In this document: piece after piece, positions 15,001 to 23,420 of the stretch
How positions within the stretch are numbered: the first letter of the stretch is position 1
How the letters are laid out: each line of letters begins with the position of its first letter
Source of the DNA: Bactericera cockerelli
Taxonomy: Eukaryota > Arthropoda > Insecta > Hemiptera > Triozidae
Assembly: GCA_024516035.1 (NCBI GenBank)
Contig: CM044959.1
Location: forward strand, 27,368,605 to 27,432,604
DNA: 64,000 bases
Reading direction: 5' to 3'
Position numbers and translations under genes: made by a program
Notes under the pieces: generated by a model
What the model was told of the DNA's origin: nothing
The model's database searches: none
Seen by the model: the letters and a program-made list of their open reading frames with translations, nothing else

Positions 15001-18000
15001 ATTCCTGAGTACTTTTTTAAACAAAAATATTACATACAGGGTGGTTTTTTTTCGACCAAATTTTTTTCTAAATCTTGAATAACTCAAGTTCGGTTAATTT
15101 TTTTGATAACAAGAAGAGAATGTGTTTGTGTAATGAATACACGCACTTTCAATTGGCATCAAAAAAATTTATACAGGGTGGTTCACTAGTGAAATAATGA
15201 CTTGATTTTTTTTAAAACCGAGTTTCTTTAATTTTTTATTTAGGATGAATAATTCTCGTCTAATTTTACACATTTTTCGTTAGTCAAATCGAAAAACAAA
15301 ACTAAAGTGTTGTACAGGGTGAGACATAATTTTTTTGTAACACCCTGTATATGGGCAGTCAAAGAGACGCGAAATCAAATATAAAGACTAAATATGCAAG
15401 AAAAATTTTGATTTTTAATTAAACTAAAAAGTTATGGTGTTTTAACTAATATTGTCGCATGAACCACCCTGTAGATATTTTCTTAAACTATCATGTAGGT
15501 ACTCTAAGTTGTATAAAATTCAACGAACACTTCGGTTCATGTGGGAAAAACAAGTTAAAAACACGAATTTGAAGCCATTTTCAATTTGGTGTCCACACTG
15601 AATGATTTTAAAACTTGAAATAAAAAGTAGGTAGGTGTAGACACAAAATTGAGCATGGCTTTTTGAATTAATTTTTTTATTTCAGATTTGGACTCCTCGT
15701 TGAATTTTAGACAGTTTCGACTACCCATATGATGGTTTAAGAAAATATCTACAGGGTGGTCCATGCGACAATATTAGTTAAAACACCATAACTTTTTAGT
15801 TTAATTAAAAATCAAAATTTTTCTTGCATATTTAGTTTTTATATTTAATTTTGCGTCTCTTTGACTGCCCATATACAGGGTGTTACAAAAAAATTATGTC
15901 TCACCCTGTACAACACTTTAGTTTTGTTTTTCGATTTGACTAACGAAAAACGTGTAAAATTAGACGAGAATTATTAATCCTAAATAAAAAATTAAAAAAA
16001 CTCGGTTTTAAAAAAAATCAAGTCATTATTTCACTTGTGAACCACCCTGTATAAATTTTTTTGATGCCAATTGAATGTGCGTGTATTCATTACACAAACA
16101 CATTCTCTTCTTGTTATCGAAAAAATTAACCGAACTTGAGTTATTCAAGATTTAGAAAAAAATTTGGTCGAAAAAAAACCACCCTGTATGTAATATTTTT
16201 GTTTAAAAAAGTACTCAAGAATCATTTAGAAGTAAAATTATCAAATAAAATTCAGGTCGATCCATTTAAAAATCGAAAATTGACACCTCAATTTCTGACT
16301 TATGAACCACCCTGTATAAAAAAAATTCATAACTGAAACCGCATAATTAGCACATGTACCCTAGATTTTTTTATTTTTCAAAAACTCTTTCAGGGGCCGA
16401 GTAATTTGAGGTGTCCAAGTTTGGTGGGACACCCTGTACAATAAAAAGGAAAAAGAATAGAAAAATATACATAAACATATGTCCTAACTAAATGGCGGGG
16501 TTATTGCCTATAGAAATCTCTTCCAACCAACCCTTACCCACCGCAGAAAAACTCTGCAATTGAAAATGATATCATGCTGGCTTTTGGCTTACAGATTAAT
16601 CCTAGGAAGGTTTTTGCTTTGGGGACTTTGGGTTTAAACATTATTTTCCTTTTAATATTTCAAACATGATTTCTTACTATCTACTCATCTCAAGTATTCT
16701 TAGAGGAACTTTGGTGCAATACTTTGGCCTCCTTGCTATTAAAGGAAAAGAGTGAAAAAATCTTTTTTCAAACAAACTATGTAAATTTTTCAAACAAACT
16801 ATGTAAATAAAAAAACAAGATTGGAATGACGGGTGATCCCCGTTCCAATCATTTTCTTTACCAAAAAATTGGTCTGGCCATTGAAAGAGGAAATGCTTCT
16901 TGCATCCTTGGTTCCCTTCCGGAAGGACGGTCCTTGGGACAAGTTTTTTTATATTTAATAAAATTAAATAAAACATTTCTTCATGAAAAAAAAAAGGCAA
17001 ATTAAGTGCACATTGCTATATTATGTTAGTCTATGCAAAGTATAATTACTACCCCTACCTGAAAACTTCAAAGATGTCAGTCAGATGAGATCCTATCAGT
17101 CCGGGAATGATGGGGAGGAGAATGTTCAACACGAGGAGAGCGGAAATAACTTCCACCATATCGAGCTCGGTCTTGAGGATCTTGAGCAGATCCTTCATCA
17201 GGGACTGGTGGTAGACTATCTTGTATAGCCAGGTGGGCTGCCGCTGGACTATGTGGCCTAGCAGAGTGAGGGCCCCAAGCCTCGTGGCTGAAGAGCGGAG
17301 GGTTTCAGCCACTCTGAAAGTTGATTCCGTATACCTCACTTGAGAAAAATATTTATTTATTTGATTAGAATGAATCATGAGGTAACTATTGCTCATGGAT
17401 AAAACATGCACTGTTTGCATGATACATGTTTTTATAAACATATAAAATATCAGATAACATTCTATCACAATATGTACATGGAGAAAACACTTTCCTTCCA
17501 CAAAGGTGACCCAGTTTTTTTTAGCTTTGTACTACAGATTTTACAATGAGAGGAAAAATTAGTAGGTACTTTGATATAACTTACTAGCTGTTTTTTGGAT
17601 ACACCTACAACAAATTGACAGAGGTTTCAAGTTTCAGCTCAGTTGTGCTTCAACTTATGATTCTTGAGAAATTCAATTTTTAGTTTTCATACCTTCACAC
17701 ACGCATACAAACATTTTAGTTATTTTTCAAAAAAATAATGAAAAATCAATTAAAACTATATATTGATAGTGGACTCTGTAATTTTGTGAAGGTGTATCAT
17801 ACTGATTGAGGTAGAACAATATATTTTTTACTAAGTTAGTGAAAATTATATTGTTCAACCTCAATCAATTAAAACTGTTCTGAATGGGAAGACTTATAAA
17901 TACCTGTCAAACAAAAACTTGTCATGGGGCTCCCGTATGATGACCAGCACATCAACTGCTCTAAGAGAGTTGGATGCTAAGAAATAATCAACCAAGCCAT

Positions 18001-18470
18001 TGACCAGCCATGCTTCTTTAACTGAAATCAGTTTACCAAACAATCAATTAGAATTTCCACAAATTAGTCACAAATAAATTGAAAACATTATTTATTGGAA
18101 GGAAGTGTACTTGATAATACTAATCAGAGCAGATTTTTCACATAGAAAATTTTGTTCCCCCCAAACTAGTGAGGCTGGCATTTCTGGCCCTACCTAAGCT
18201 GGGTGAGCTTAATGTGGGTAGCTGGTACGATTCCCAGCAAATGGATGGTAAAACCCTCATCCTAAGTAGGAAGTTCAATAAAATAGAATTGTTGGTGTTA
18301 GGAAAGATATCCAGCCGTAAAACATGTGCAACAACAGTTATGTATCTAAAACATATTAGAAATTAATTTTACAATACATACTAGAATTGAATTGTTTTCT
18401 GAAACGGTCTTTAGCATCATCCACAGCTTGAGTTTGATTAGACTCGAGAGCTTTGAAAAGCTGATCCATA
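206..18470 (-). CDS. Tsc1: Hamartin, TSC1 complex subunit (15 coding exons, 3' end outside window)
   Basis: Hamartin is the scaffold of the TSC1-TSC2-TBC1D7 complex, the GTPase-activating complex that turns off Rheb and so mTORC1 at the lysosome surface. Coding exons in order on the minus strand: 18470-18382, 18021-17904, 17334-17059, 14351-14153, 12798-12603, 11715-11531, 10938-10846, 9878-9651, 9008-8874, 7866-7641, 5691-5504, 4543-4210, 3285-3119, 1605-1391 and 348-206. All phases match and give 930 codons. Residues 1-290 correspond to the helical N-terminal core (REPHDKFLFDR, LYGMFPCNFLSYL). Residues 290-755 are Ser/Pro/Thr-rich linker ending in PSYEHLF. Residues from about 756 are the heptad-rich coiled coil that binds TSC2 and TBC1D7 in known hamartins. 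The remaining C-terminus lies before base 1. Identity comes from remembered family similarity; the exon borders are read from splice sites and frame continuity. Confidence 0.93.
958..1080 (-). mobile_element. SINE family D fragment
   Basis: AATAATATTGCCTTATTTGT, then CAGCAGGCCCAAGACGTTTC and ATGTGGTAAC, the 3' half of family D. Confidence 0.75.
1198..1325. repeat. 125-bp repeat, copy 1 (copy 2 at 2248-2370)
   Basis: TTCTCATGGTGAACACAGAC through ATATATGGTGGAATGCGCAG recurs at 2248-2370 with few changes. Together the two copies bracket Tsc1 exon 14 and a SINE B. Confidence 0.88.
1391..1605 (-). CDS. Tsc1: Tsc1 coding exon 14 (coiled coil)
   Basis: Residues 812-882. KDQICLLQKDIERSS then Glu/Arg/Leu heptads (ESLESSVQRLQAENAAL), a clear coiled coil. 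The acceptor is TTTCCAG and the donor AAG then GTAACG, phase 2. The exon lies between two about 125-bp direct repeats (1198-1325 and 2248-2370). Confidence 0.9.
1872..2168 (-). mobile_element. SINE family B, full-length
   Basis: Minus-orientation copy: tail GTGAAGCACAAGGCCTCTTC, body CTCACGAGGTATGAGTGGAC, tRNA-like head complement with GGAACGAACCCGGGTCACCG. Flanked by near-identical blocks at 1752-1857 and 2171-2240. Confidence 0.88.
2248..2370. repeat. 125-bp repeat, copy 2
   Basis: Near copy of 1198-1325 (TTCTCATGGTGAACACAGAC, AAAGTTGAAATTAGAAATTT, ATATGGTGGCATGCGCAG). Confidence 0.88.
2582..2712. mobile_element. MITE family GGACCGAATTATAAAACAGG, copy 1
   Basis: GGACCGAATTATAAAACAGG left end, GCGCTGTGATTTGCTGAAAAC middle, CATTAATCCTCTTTCAT right end. 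Shared with 20213-20360 and a fragment at 39410-39492. Confidence 0.72.
3119..3285 (-). CDS. Tsc1: Tsc1 coding exon 13 (coiled coil)
   Basis: Residues 756-811. HFERHRRQVHLERNRRLLG aligns with the vertebrate hamartin segment around YERFKRQQHALRNRRLL, the start of the TSC2/TBC1D7-binding coiled coil. The acceptor is GTTGCAG and the donor CTG then GTACGG. A poly-A tract borders the intron. Confidence 0.93.
3314..3667 (-). mobile_element. SINE family A, full-length, opposite orientation
   Basis: Inverse of 12931-13291: TAA-rich tail at 3314-3330, body with GACAGGACGGGGGTTTTACC, head complement ending CGTTACGCCACGGAGGC. In the Tsc1 intron between exons 12 and 13. Confidence 0.9.
3672..3873 (-). 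mobile_element. SINE family D, full-length
   Basis: Inverse of 44300-44514: TAATAATA tail, ACTGCCCGATTAGGACTATT, GGTTTCGAACCCACGACCTC and head complement TTTACCACTGAGCTACC. It lies next to a SINE A copy in the same orientation. Confidence 0.88.
3996..4187 (-). mobile_element. Retroposed 3'-tail family E
   Basis: Complement of the block GGGTTGGGTGGAAGAGATTG, hairpin ATTGCC-ACAG-GCAATA, CCGCCCTTTAGGTAGGAC, and an AATAAAGC plus (TAA)n 3' end. Its head end lies 20 nt from the donor of Tsc1 exon 12. Probably the 3' end of an unidentified LINE or SINE. Confidence 0.82.
4210..4543 (-). CDS. Tsc1: Tsc1 coding exon 12
   Basis: Residues 645-755. TQTEDLPPSYP and PSYEHLF align with the conserved hamartin PPPYDHLF motif before the coiled coil. 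A His-rich run (HHHHH) follows. The acceptor is CCCTCAG and the donor TTGA then GTAAGT, phase 1. Confidence 0.9.
5283..5480 (-). mobile_element. Retroposed 3'-tail family E
   Basis: Same family: TTTACACTTTATTAGGTAAT tail side, GGGCGGGGTTATTGCCTTAG and CTTCCACCCAACCCTT. It ends about 18 nt from the donor of Tsc1 exon 11. Confidence 0.82.
5504..5691 (-). CDS. Tsc1: Tsc1 coding exon 11, abutting the 30-bp acceptor minisatellite
   Basis: Residues 582-644, LTSPRDVYPPVES then a Gly run and an acidic stretch. The exon-proximal acceptor is GTCGCAG then GTCTGACGA at 5691. Upstream of it the same acceptor is repeated about 30 times, and the exon frame stays open through all copies to 6760. The true exon start could therefore be any unit. 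The donor is CCG then GTAACC. Confidence 0.8.
5681..6597 (-). repeat. 30-bp minisatellite whose units copy the Tsc1 exon 11 acceptor
   Basis: About 30 head-to-tail 30-bp units. On the Tsc1 strand each unit holds an AG-GTCTGACGA junction identical to the start of exon 11. Two main variants precede it (GTCGCAG and GTAGTAG). Two units carry a 3-bp insertion, which also keeps the frame. The minus frame of exon 11 is open across the whole array, coding ten-residue Cys-rich repeats (LTNCCICVxG). Opposite-strand frames are also open because the unit is a multiple of three. Confidence 0.95.
6740..6870 (-). mobile_element. SINE family A fragment
   Basis: Shares ACGACGGGGGTTTTACCTTC and CTCACCCAGCCTGAGTGGGG with the family A body; head missing. 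Confidence 0.72.
7480..7567 (-). repeat. Decayed copy of the Tsc1 exon 10 acceptor and exon start
   Basis: Near match to 7837-7933, which spans the first 30 bp of exon 10 and its acceptor. In this copy the acceptor is intact (CATTTCAG) but is followed directly by TAG, so a pseudo-exon would stop at once in the exon frame. Confidence 0.85.
7641..7866 (-). CDS. Tsc1: Tsc1 coding exon 10
   Basis: Residues 507-581, SELSLSQLKLKSSD and onward. The linker ends in a basic patch (FKNRRRRTQTE). The acceptor is ATTTCAG and the donor TTAG then GTAAAG; phase 1. A decayed copy of its acceptor and first bases lies downstream in the intron at 7480-7567. Confidence 0.84.
8475..8636. mobile_element. pogo-like MITE with TA flanks
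   Basis: Terminal inverted repeats CAATCAAACCTGGATATAAG / CTTATATCCAGGTTCGACTG, flanked by TA. The CAGT..AACC tip is typical of pogo/Tigger elements. Non-coding. Confidence 0.84.
8874..9008 (-). CDS. Tsc1: Tsc1 coding exon 9
   Basis: Residues 462-506, a 135-bp in-frame linker exon (SAPTSPLTLPPSS). The acceptor is CTCCTCAG and the donor TCG then GTAAAC. A likely phosphorylatable Ser/Pro linker with no domain. Confidence 0.8.
9225..9400 (-). mobile_element. SINE family A fragment, diverged
   Basis: GGGATTTTACCCTCCATTCG, then CCTCACGCAGCTTTAGCGGG and a decayed head region. It lies between Tsc1 exons 8 and 9. Confidence 0.65.
9461..9613 (-). mobile_element. SINE family C with perfect 15-bp TSD
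   Basis: Same family as 11121-11271, opposite orientation. Target duplication GTATGTTTATATGTA at 9446-9460 and 9614-9628. It ends about 40 nt from the donor of Tsc1 exon 8. Confidence 0.93.
9651..9878 (-). CDS. Tsc1: Tsc1 coding exon 8
   Basis: Residues 386-461, a 228-bp in-frame linker exon (FTSPSAFPRKQGDIPSP). The acceptor is TTCGCAG and the donor ATG then GTAAAA. Disordered composition and no recognised domain. It is linked by phase continuity. Confidence 0.82.
10846..10938 (-). CDS. Tsc1: Tsc1 coding exon 7
   Basis: Residues 355-385, a 93-bp in-frame linker exon rich in Ser, Thr, Pro and Glu (EATPETTPVK). The acceptor is CTTTCAG and the donor AAG then GTAATA. No domain is seen. Skipping would keep the frame. 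Confidence 0.82.
11121..11271 (+). mobile_element. SINE family C with perfect 14-bp TSD
   Basis: tRNA-like head ACCGATCTCAGTACCTTGAT with GGTTCAAGTCCTGG B-box and body ending ATGATAACTTAACTTAATA. The flanks are CTATGGGGCCAATG at 11107-11120 and 11272-11285. It lies in a Tsc1 intron. Confidence 0.93.
11531..11715 (-). CDS. Tsc1: Tsc1 coding exon 6
   Basis: Residues 293-354. Ser/Thr/Pro-rich linker with TTPTSIPNTPLSK, resembling the TTPPTSP segment of vertebrate hamartin. The acceptor is TCTTCAG and the donor AAG then GTAAGC. It ends in phase 0. Confidence 0.88.
12603..12798 (-). CDS. Tsc1: Tsc1 coding exon 5
   Basis: Residues 228-292, PMIETVRLHPFLI then ERWKKSEHHAVVFNC. This aligns with the hamartin stretch ending in a conserved RWK followed by a DVV/AVV strand. 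It ends in phase 1 with donor TTAG then GTGAGA. It marks the end of the folded N-terminal core. Confidence 0.95.
12931..13291 (+). mobile_element. SINE family A (tRNA-derived), full-length
   Basis: Head GCCTCCGTGGCGTAACGGTT with B box GAGTTCGATTCCCGG, then a body of about 280 bp ending in a TAA-rich tail. It is flanked on both sides by an about 85-bp direct repeat (12844-12930 and 13308-13395) far longer than a normal target duplication. Confidence 0.9.
14153..14351 (-). CDS. Tsc1: Tsc1 coding exon 4
   Basis: Residues 161-227. LYALFYQLYGMFPCNFLSYL is the strongest hamartin match in the window. The acceptor is TTTCTCCAG and the donor AAG then GTGAGG. It ends in phase 0. Confidence 0.96.
14705..16542 (-). 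mobile_element. Family E copy split by the palindromic transposon
   Basis: The head side is at 16444-16542 (ATGTCCTAACTAAATGGCGG, CTTCCAACCAACCCTTA). The tail side is at 14705-14783. The intact paralogue at 37657-37840 runs across the break point. Confidence 0.82.
14784..16438. mobile_element. 1655-bp palindromic transposon with 5-bp TSD
   Basis: Two arms of about 710 bp (14784-15500 and 15730-16438) are near-perfect inverted copies around a diverged centre near 15612. Ends are TACAGGGTGTCCCA / TGGGACACCCTGTA. The flanks carry CAATA at 14779-14783 and 16439-16443. Without the element and one CAATA, the flanks rejoin into a repeat of the family seen at 37735-37780, a paralogous empty site. 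About seven TACAGGGTG motifs occur per arm. No transposase is seen, so it is non-autonomous. Confidence 0.9.
16543..17058. other. Tsc1 intron stretch without recognised features
   Basis: Between the family E copy and exon 3. It contains a duplicated CAAACTATGTAAATTTTTCAAA-like 20-mer near 16768-16806 and nothing else recognised. Confidence 0.5.
17059..17334 (-). CDS. Tsc1: Tsc1 coding exon 3
   Basis: Residues 69-160, with SATRLGALTLLGHIVQRQP and LVLNILLPIIPG, typical of the hamartin core. Two AG dinucleotides lie 4 nt apart at the acceptor. Only the one ending at 17335 keeps the frame. The donor is TTCAG then GTAGGG. Confidence 0.94.
17904..18021 (-). CDS. Tsc1: Tsc1 coding exon 2
   Basis: Residues 30-68. 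It contains NGLVDYFLAS and REPHDKFLFDR, which match the hamartin signature around QEPHDKHLLDR. The acceptor is TTTCAG and the donor GACAG then GTATTT. It ends in phase 2. Confidence 0.93.
18117..18300 (+). mobile_element. SINE family A fragment
   Basis: AGCAGATTTTTCACATAGAA then CTACCTAAGCTGGGTGAGCT and GCAAATGGATGGTAAAACCC, the family A body without its tRNA head. In Tsc1 intron 1-2. Confidence 0.72.
18382..18470 (-). CDS. Tsc1: Tsc1 coding exon 1
   Basis: Residues 1-29, starting MDQLFKALES. The exon opens T-ATG straight after a CAAG acceptor, which fixes the start. The donor is A then GTATGT at 18381. It ends in phase 1 and begins the hamartin N-terminal helical core. Confidence 0.88.
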
Positions 18471-18689
18471 CTTGAGAAAGATGTTTCATAGAATCAAATT
18501 TGTACTTCCAATATCAGTTGTACAATCAATATTTTATAGGTCAGATCTGAAAATAAAAACATTTGTAAAAGTAAATCATAATTTTTACCAACCATTATTA
18601 CTAATACACAGGTTTGGCATGTACATAAGAACTAAATACATAAAATACCATTTATAAACCAAAAGAAATTCAACATATGATATGAATTG

Positions 18690-18992
18690 GTAGTCACCGT
18701 GGCAGAGTGAGTTAGCGCGCTAGGCATGGCACACACGGTGACCTGGGTTCGATCCCCAGCGGGGCAGGAATTTTTCTGCTCTGTACTTGGATGTTCGGGG
18801 TCCACTCATACCTCGTGAGGAAAAATGAGTAGTTACTTGTATGAGTAACGACCACTGGCGGTTACCAGAGTAAAAAGAAATTGATATAATAGAATAATTC
18901 GAAATGTGAAAGAGGCTCTTAGTAATGCTGCGCTACCCACAAAAATTGTGAAGAGGCCTTGTGCTTCATCACAAAAAAAAAAAAAAAAAAAA
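18690..18992 (+). mobile_element. SINE family B, full-length with poly-A tail
   Basis: Head TCACCGTGGCAGAGTGAGTT, B box GGGTTCGATCCCCAG, body TCATACCTCGTGAGG, and an A-run at 18972-18992. The best reference copy of the family in the window. Confidence 0.92.
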
Positions 18993-19489
18993 AAATTGGT
19001 TTTTAATAAATGTACAAGGAATGATAAATGTGAACAGAACTGAATTAAAAATGGTTTTCAATAGAGATATTGTGCATAGATTCTTTTCTTCTATCTACAG
19101 AAGAATAAAAGATAACCAAGTAGGTATTTACTTCACCTACTCTGCTGACAACTTCCTTACAGGATAAGTTAAACTTTCAGCTTTCAATATTTAGGTTGAA
19201 TGAATACAGCTGAATCAATGTTCAGTGCTAAATGGGATATAGCACTGAAATACAAAAATATATCCTTATTAAAAAGTAAATAATACAAAAAATATTTTTA
19301 ATAATAAAAATACAAAAAATAAAATAAGAAATAGTTTACATAAGTTTAATAAATAAATACATTATTTACCTCAAATATTCATAGACAAAATCCCCAAGGC
19401 TTTACTTATGTTAGGAAGAAGTGATTTTATATTACTTGAATTAATCAGAACTTGAGGCAAAGGTGTGAAATTAAGATTAAATAATAAAG

Positions 19490-19620
19490 CTATCACATTT
19501 GTGTTAATTACTTTTGTGATGTCACAACATGACTCATTTCACTAAATCTTTGTTAAACTTGGGACTTGAACCACTGACCCAAGTTCAACAAAGTTACAAG
19601 TTTGCTACCTTATTCTTTCC
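19490..19620 (-). mobile_element. SINE family C, diverged
   Basis: Reads ATTACTTTTGTGATGTCACA then CTTGGGACTTGAACCACTGA, matching the family C body and B box in minus orientation. In Tsc1 intron 1; head decayed. Confidence 0.72.
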
Positions 19621-20212
19621 ATGAGTTGCAATGAATTTGTCACTATGTTTTCTTTGATACAAAACAAAAATCACCTAAAAATGTTATCTACAAAAGAAGA
19701 TAGAGTGGCAAGGACTCTGAATGTTACAGACCTCTCTTTAATAAATATTCATTTAAAAAAGAAAAAGAAGATAGAACACTTTAGGGACACATGGAAATAC
19801 ACTGCATTAAGGGGAAAAACAGCTTGCTTTCCTCTAGTTCTGAGCTTAATAGATTAATTTGTAGTATGCCCTAATTAGATATAACATACAATATAGGAAC
19901 ATGTAGTATACAAAGTATTTATATAAAACTAGGTAGGTACAACATCATTATAACATTAGATATAACATCATTATTAGTAGTGCCCCCCAGTATAGAATGA
20001 ATTAGATTAGAATAACTTGTTTATAATGGTGAGGTAAGACTGAAATGTAAAGGCATTCCAGCAGACAAACCCATCTTATGTATTTCATGGGTAAAAATCT
20101 ACAAATTATTATAAACAGAAAACTTTGTTTAACACATACATGGCAAGTGGTCTCACTGGTGGGACAGTAAGTTTGCACAGAATGGACTGGTTGTCCCACT
20201 GGTAGGACAATT

Positions 20213-20360
20213 CTGGACCAAATTTTAAAACAGGGTTAGATTTAGTCTAAGTGGACACTATGAAATAACATGGTCTAGATTAAGTGCACTGTGATTAGTT
20301 GGAACTCAGATATGAGGACATGCCTAGCTTAGCTTTAATCCTGTTTCATAATTTGGCCCT
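20213..20360. mobile_element. MITE family GGACCGAATTATAAAACAGG, copy 2
   Basis: GGACCAAATTTTAAAACAGG left and TCCTGTTTCATAATTTGGCC right, an inverted pair. In Tsc1 intron 1. Confidence 0.78.
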
Positions 20361-21062
20361 TCATAATAAAGTTGTTCTACCAGCAGCGATCCCATGATTG
20401 CATTCACTGTAAATTGTGCCGGTCATGTATATGTTAATAAGAAAATGTCATCTATGTGTTGATCAGTTGTGCAAAATGTACAATTTTTAGTATCCATTAT
20501 ATAAACTGCAACAGATATTGAAAAATTTACATAGAATCTTGTAGAATCTTGCTAACTTGAAATCCTGATTGGTCAAAAATACCTAAATTGCAGGAACTCT
20601 TTGGCCCTTACCATAACCTGTGCCCATTGTCCTCATTAGAAGACTGAGGGCAACCAAAACACTGACAATCCAGATTAAGAATAAGGTATCTATTTTTTGG
20701 TACCATTGTTTTCTCTTTTGCACCATGTACTCTTTTGCAAATATTTTTTGCACTGTGTAACTAAATATCTTGTAATTGGTAATGAAGAGTTATGATTTGT
20801 AGAGGGTTCATATAACATGGGAGAATATAAACTGATTTCTGCTGATAACACATTATCACACTTTTACATTATAGTACAGCACACCATTTAATGCATAACC
20901 TGAGAACATGGGTTCTTGACCTATCTGAACTGAAGACCCATTACATCAGAATTTCTAAGGTAATGATTTCAAATTTATTCGACCGATGAGTGTTGAGTTG
21001 TTCTAGTAATAATGAAGTCTTTATTAGACATAAGGAAATTATAAGTTGCCATAGGTACTTAC

Positions 21063-21350
21063 CATTTTAAATTTTCGTTAGAACACCTTGCAGTTTCAGA
21101 AGACCTGCAGTGACCAAGGTTTCTTGAGGCAATTTCATGGGCTTCAGATAACTTTTTATAGATATTTTTTTCCTTAATACTAATTAGAAAACACTCTCTA
21201 ACAATTAACACTCACATTTTGTAAAACTAGAGTACTTTAAGCATTTAAAAGACAATCATTACATTTAAATTTGAATAAAAAGTACTCTCTTCCATCACCC
21301 CTTGGTACCCCACACAAAGAATAGATTGTCAGCTGATTACAGCTTGAATT
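21063..21350 (-). other. Tsc1: Probable non-coding first exon of Tsc1 (5' UTR)
   Basis: A strong minus-strand donor, G then GTAAGTACC, lies at 21063/21062. The first coding exon has an acceptor (CTTTCTCAAG) immediately before T-ATG, so a spliced 5' UTR is needed upstream. This block just downstream of the DRE-like motifs fits that role. The 5' limit is a guess. Confidence 0.5.
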
Positions 21351-21362
21351 TGACCTTGACCT

Positions 21363-21411
21363 TAATCGATATAAATACGAGTTAAGTTATCGATATCTTC
21401 ACATCGATAAA
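21363..21411. promoter_or_regulatory. DREF-type (DRE) promoter motif cluster upstream of Tsc1
   Basis: A perfect palindromic TATCGATA sits at 21388-21395. Two further ATCGATA-like sites flank it (TAATCGATAT near 21363 and ACATCGATAA near 21401). In insects TATCGATA is the binding site of DREF/BEAF-32 at housekeeping core promoters. The cluster sits just upstream of the probable Tsc1 first exon, so it is the likely Tsc1 promoter. This is an inference from motif and position. Confidence 0.5.
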
Positions 21412-22972
21412 TACAATAACTTCGATCCGCGAAAACTTTGGACACAAAAGTCACAGACCACGGCCGTTTCTCGATGTGATGGAATTTTAGTAGGTAATGC
21501 TGAGTTATAGGGCTTTTCCGTTTCTCTTATGCTCTTGTAAAATAATTTGCTCATAATTCCCCGACTGGTCTTTGCTCACATCAAAGGAGTTACTCATTTT
21601 CACTCACGAGGTATGAGGGGACCCCGGACATACAAAATACTCTTCTCTTCTTCTTCTTATACCTTATGTACCATGACCACTATATTCGGCGTTGGTTATC
21701 AAATGTACCAATTGATCTCTATTGCGTACCATCTGGTAGAGGGAGGCATGTGATTCATTGAACCACTCTAAGAAAGTTCTGCATTCAAGATGCACGGCGT
21801 TTTTTTTCCACGGCCTCTTCGCCTTCCCTCTAGTTCTCCTTTTAAAATCTATTGCAGAATCTATGAGGGTGTCTTGTTATAATATAATTATGTATGACCC
21901 AATACAAAGAATATGGAGTTGAAAAATTCCGCTGAAATTCGAACCCAGCTGGGTTTGAACGGACGGTGACCTATCTTATTGAAGTCATATAAAAAAAGAA
22001 GAAAAAAATCTGAAAGTTACGGCATAAACTTTATGTTATCATTGTATTTTTTTGTTTTAGGTAAAACGAAAAAATGCAATAGGTACCCAATACGACGAAG
22101 ATTTGCATTAGCGTCATATTCGATAATTGGAAGTAAAAAAAGTAATATATATTTCTATAGAGATGCCTTTGATAAAATCTTTAGCCTATACGTATGGCAC
22201 AGAACTTCTTATCAAACACCTCGGCCGAGGTGTGAAGAACGCCTATACAAAGAAAGAGACAGCCCGGCAGAGTGTAAGGTTACGGAAAACATAGTTCCCA
22301 TGCATTTCATGTACTTTCAGCCAGCGAAAAGTGCAACATGAATTTCAAAAATCGCAATTTTTATTGCAGAAATGGGCTCTACGTTGAAAAATAAGTTGAT
22401 TTGACTCTTTGTTTGACTTCCTAGGACACCGGGAACTCTATTTTCGAGACCCCCCCAACAATCGTGAAAGACATGAAAAGATTCATAATTTTGTTTTTTT
22501 TTTTTTTTTTCTGTTTTTTTTCATACGGATCCTTTGAGACCCGACTTCGTGTCTTTAACTTGGCACTGAAGATTAAGTGAGGTGTCTAAAGTGATCAAGA
22601 TATAATGGAGATGAGCCCGGACCAAAAAAAAATTCTAAATTATAAGCGGGCGGCCCATTTGGGCGGACTCGGGTTTTGGGAGCCCAAATCGGGAATTGAA
22701 GGATAATACTAATCTTAAGTGGTATCAAATGAAAGATCTTGATGAGCAGATACCAAATTTATTGATTTTATTCCTTCATCCGGTCCACTGGGTGGCACCT
22801 GGTGGCCTTTTCATTTTCTTTGGCGGTAGGTACCTTCGAATCCTTAGCTTAGTGGTCAGATCTTGGCCAGTATGTATTTTTCGAGATGACCTCGCTCTCT
22901 CACTGCAAAATTTTAATGTTCAAGTTTCCAAGTATTAATTTAGTTCATTTTCCGTCCGTTTCTTTAGAAGAT

Positions 22973-23420
22973 AACTTTGTCCATTGGTAGCATGCTCGAC
23001 CTGCCACCCAGTCAGCATGGGTTCGAATCCTGGCGGGGACGAATTTTTTTAGCTCTATATTTTCAATTTGGGCTTAACGTTGTTTTGTTTTTCCGATCTT
23101 TATATTTGATCTTCATGACGACCCCATTACCCTCGCGAAGAATATTTTAGTAGTTGCAGAATTGGGCAATGACCTGTGGCGGCATTCCGAGATTGATTTT
23201 GGACAATCATGGTTGGATGGAGATAAAATATGATGAAATAGCTCTCATAATATCGATGCTACTCAATAAAAATTGTGACAAAGTAGTGACTTTGACCAAG
23301 TGGGTAGCATACTAGGCTTGCACGCATGATGACTTGGGTTCGATCCCCTTCAGGGAAGTTTTTTTTTCTCTGTCCATTATGTCCGGGGTACACTCATACC
23401 TCGTGAGGTATTGATAAGGG
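22973..23420 (+). mobile_element. Two tandem SINE-B-like copies, diverged
   Basis: Two tRNA-like heads: GGTAGCATGCTCGACCTGCC with GGGTTCGAATCCTGG near 23025, and GGGTAGCATACTAGGCTTGC with GGGTTCGATCCCC near 23340. The second ends in CACTCATACCTCGTGAGG. Intergenic. Confidence 0.75.

Larger units (their letters stand above)
18471..21062 (-). other. Tsc1: Tsc1 intron 1
   Basis: It lies between the non-coding first exon and the ATG exon. It holds SINE B 18690-18992, a decayed SINE C near 19490, fragments of the 45676 palindrome family near 19620-19830 and a MITE at 20213. The rest is A+T-rich with no gene seen. Confidence 0.55.

Noticed and set aside
14890..16336. Mirrored 65-codon open frames in the palindrome
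   Set aside because: Same sequence on both arms, low complexity, interrupted by tip motifs. Not protein-like.
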